DNA of 16,464 nt from Gammaproteobacteria bacterium (GTDB lineage Bacteria > Pseudomonadota > Gammaproteobacteria > UBA6429 > Thiohalophilaceae): the NCBI GenBank assembly GCA_024639445.1, contig JAHEIJ010000014.1:1-16464 (forward strand), read 5' to 3'. The notes below the pieces were generated by a model. The model did not search any database. It had not been told where the DNA came from and was given only the letters and a program-made list of their open reading frames with translations. Each line of letters starts with the position of its first letter. Position 1 is the first letter of the stretch. The position numbers and the translations under genes are program-made. This document shows, piece by piece, positions 14,977 to 16,464 of this stretch.

Positions 14977-15613
14977 GCTAAAAAGACTCCTGCTGCTTAC
15001 CTTGTTATTTGACTCGGGTGCCGCCTTCGCGGCGACTGCCTCGACGTCGGCATCCATCCTGATACTGGGTGATAGTATCAGTGCGGCCTATGGTATCAAT
15101 ACTAATGAGGGCTGGGTCGCCTTATTGCAACAGCGCCTCACCAAAAAGGGCTTTCACTACCGGGTGATCAATGCCAGTGTCAGCGGTGATACCACCCGCA
15201 CCGGCCTGAACCGGCTGGATAATGCCCTGCAACAACATCAACCGGCGATCGTAATCGTGGCACTGGGCGGGAATGACGGCTTGCGCGGCCTGCCCTTCAG
15301 TGAAATCGAAACCAGCCTCACCAATATTATTCAACTTAGTCAACAACGGGGTGCAAAAGTGCTGTTGGCCGGCGTGCGCCTGCCACCTAACTATGGTGAA
15401 TTTTATAACGCCCGCTTTGCCCGCTTGTTTCATCAATTGAGCGAGACCAACCAGGTGGCGTTAGTCCCCAGATTGTTGGACCAGGTGGCGGATCATGGCG
15501 AGTTGATGCAAGCCGACGGCATTCACCCCACCGCCGCGGCACAGGCGCAAATTCTCGATAATGTCTGGCCTCATCTGCAGCCGCTGTTAACGACTCAGCA
15601 GGCGGCGCACTGA
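14975..15613 (+). CDS. tesA: Periplasmic GDSL/SGNH esterase, acyl-CoA thioesterase I-like
   Basis: This gene encodes a 212-residue lipase/esterase of the SGNH family (TesA: thioesterase, lysophospholipase and arylesterase activities in E. coli). Residues 1-19 (MLKRLLLLTLLFDSGAAFA) are a signal peptide ending in Ala-Phe-Ala, so the mature enzyme is periplasmic. Block I is LGDSIS with nucleophile Ser34, block II has the oxyanion-hole Gly in ASVSGDT, block III is GGND (Asn100), and block V is DGIHP with Asp181 and His184; the catalytic set is complete. The start could also be ATG at 14957, adding six residues; neither has a good ribosome site. It is divergent from ybbA-ybbP exactly as in E. coli, and its tail overlaps the DUF6279-like lipoprotein gene on the other strand by 19 bases. 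Confidence 0.95.
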   Translation: MLKRLLLLTLLFDSGAAFAATASTSASILILGDSISAAYGINTNEGWVALLQQRLTKKGFHYRVINASVSGDTTRTGLNRLDNALQQHQPAIVIVALGGNDGLRGLPFSEIETSLTNIIQLSQQRGAKVLLAGVRLPPNYGEFYNARFARLFHQLSETNQVALVPRLLDQVADHGELMQADGIHPTAAAQAQILDNVWPHLQPLLTTQQAAH

Positions 15614-16464
15614 CTCGCGGCCTGCCGGGGCTGGGCTTCCTGCGCCAGTTCGCTAAACAGCTTGATGTACTTGTCGATGCGTTTGTTAAAATGCTTGCGT
15701 TGCTTGTCGCTCAGCGTCTTTGAGATATCGACGATCAGGTATGTGACCACCTGGCGATTGTGCTCCAGTATGTGTTTGTAACTGGTACTGCGCAGGGTTT
15801 CGGTATTCACAAACAGTGTGTGCATGGCCTCACGGGTAGCGGCGAGATCCTGCTGACTATCGAGAATGGTGTGCAACTCCTGTTGCCAACGAATGCGCGT
15901 TTGCAGGGATTCCGCCGCGATGGGTTGCATCTCAATCGCGGCCGCTTGAATGAGCTTTTTCTGATTCTGGCTGAGGGAACCGAGCCAGCTATCAAAGCTG
16001 TCCTGCAGGCGTTCAGTGTAGTTTTCCCGCTGCTGCTTTCGACTCACCTTGATGTACTCATCCCGGTATTTATCGTTTTTCTCGATGAAACTGGCAAACA
16101 ATTCGGCCCGCTGTTGCGGGCTAAGATCAGGCATCAGCACGGCCATGTCATCGGCAACTCGCATCATTAGCGCACGCCAGTACACCAGTAACTCCAGCGT
16201 ATGTTGTTCCACCTGCGCCTCGGTCAGGTCGTGGGCCAGATCCTGTTTTACTCGTTGCAGCCAACTGACATAGGCGGGTAACTGCGTAGTACGGTGCCAA
16301 TACAGGGTGCTGGCAAGGTATTCCCTGAGTTCGTCCTCTTGTGCATCCGTCAGTTCGACATAGCTATCGAGGTATTGGGTGAGGATCCAGTCGAGCCGGT
16401 TATAGGTGGATTTCACGCTACAACCGCTTATCAAAAATAGCACCAGGCTGATGAGTACGGCTTT
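15595..16464 (-). CDS. DUF6279-like lipoprotein, 5' partial
   Basis: This gene encodes a helical lipoprotein of at least 289 residues. The frame runs off the right edge: codons before the GTG at 16443 read KAVLISL and continue into VLFLISGC, a lipoprotein signal with the lipobox LISGC, so the real start is just outside and the GTG is not it. After the Cys, the sequence YNRLDWILTQYLDSYVELT, then EDELREYLASTLYWHRTTQLPAYVSWL, matches the pattern of DUF6279 lipoproteins (YNxLDW, a WHRxxxLPxY motif). The rest is long amphipathic helices, rich in Gln, Glu and Arg. It has no known catalytic motif; role in the envelope is unknown. It converges on tesA with a 19-base overlap of the two coding ends. 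Cys occurs again at the C-terminus (QCAAC). Confidence 0.85.
   Translation of the reverse strand, partial: KAVLISLVLFLISGCSVKSTYNRLDWILTQYLDSYVELTDAQEDELREYLASTLYWHRTTQLPAYVSWLQRVKQDLAHDLTEAQVEQHTLELLVYWRALMMRVADDMAVLMPDLSPQQRAELFASFIEKNDKYRDEYIKVSRKQQRENYTERLQDSFDSWLGSLSQNQKKLIQAAAIEMQPIAAESLQTRIRWQQELHTILDSQQDLAATREAMHTLFVNTETLRSTSYKHILEHNRQVVTYLIVDISKTLSDKQRKHFNKRIDKYIKLFSELAQEAQPRQAASQCAAC

Noticed and set aside
14977..15057. Longer ybbA start giving an N-terminal extension of 27 residues
   Set aside because: It would lie antisense within the tesA signal peptide and has no YbbA homology; AGGAG before 14976 fits better.

Overview
The window looks like chromosomal DNA of a gammaproteobacterium. 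The best evidence is the right end, where an FtsX-type permease (ybbP), its ATPase (ybbA) and a divergent GDSL esterase (tesA) have the order and orientation known from Escherichia coli, followed by a DUF6279-type lipoprotein on the opposite strand. The 3' part of a PF06089-type L-asparaginase opens the window. I cannot name a genus. No rRNA, tRNA, CRISPR array, transposase or integrase is visible.

Layout: (1) 1-947, the asparaginase, cut by the window edge. (2) 948-1373, a 426-base gap holding a cluster of small TCCN-loop hairpins and an 82-base nested palindrome. (3) 1374-1805, a small exported protein closed by a strong intrinsic terminator. (4) 1910-3070 on the minus strand, a bactofilin-like beta-repeat membrane protein whose last ten codons lie inside a structured repeat; a second copy of the repeat lies at 3208-3259. 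(5) About 3.1-8.27 kb, a visibly more AT-rich block of small minus-strand genes: Sel1 repeats, a six-helix membrane protein, an exported protein, a 23-residue membrane peptide, DUF2141, DUF4282-like, a four-helix membrane protein, a methyltransferase and an AlkD-like DNA glycosylase. Several use TTG or GTG starts, and two are followed within 3-9 bases of their stops by inverted repeats that resemble degenerate integron attC sites. (6) 8275-11559, one very large 1094-residue membrane protein with a soluble region of Rossmann-like strands and about ten C-terminal helices. (7) 11696-16464, ybbP, ybbA, tesA and the DUF6279-like lipoprotein, tightly packed: the divergent starts of ybbA and tesA overlap or nearly touch, and tesA and the lipoprotein gene overlap tail to tail by 19 bases.

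The genes fall into a conserved envelope module on the right (ABC-type permease and ATPase, periplasmic esterase, lipoprotein) and an accessory block in the middle made mostly of membrane or exported proteins without assigned function. The items most worth following up are the repeat family with a compensatory base-pair change, the attC-like sites after stop codons, the 1094-residue receptor-like protein, and the unlisted 23-residue peptide gene.
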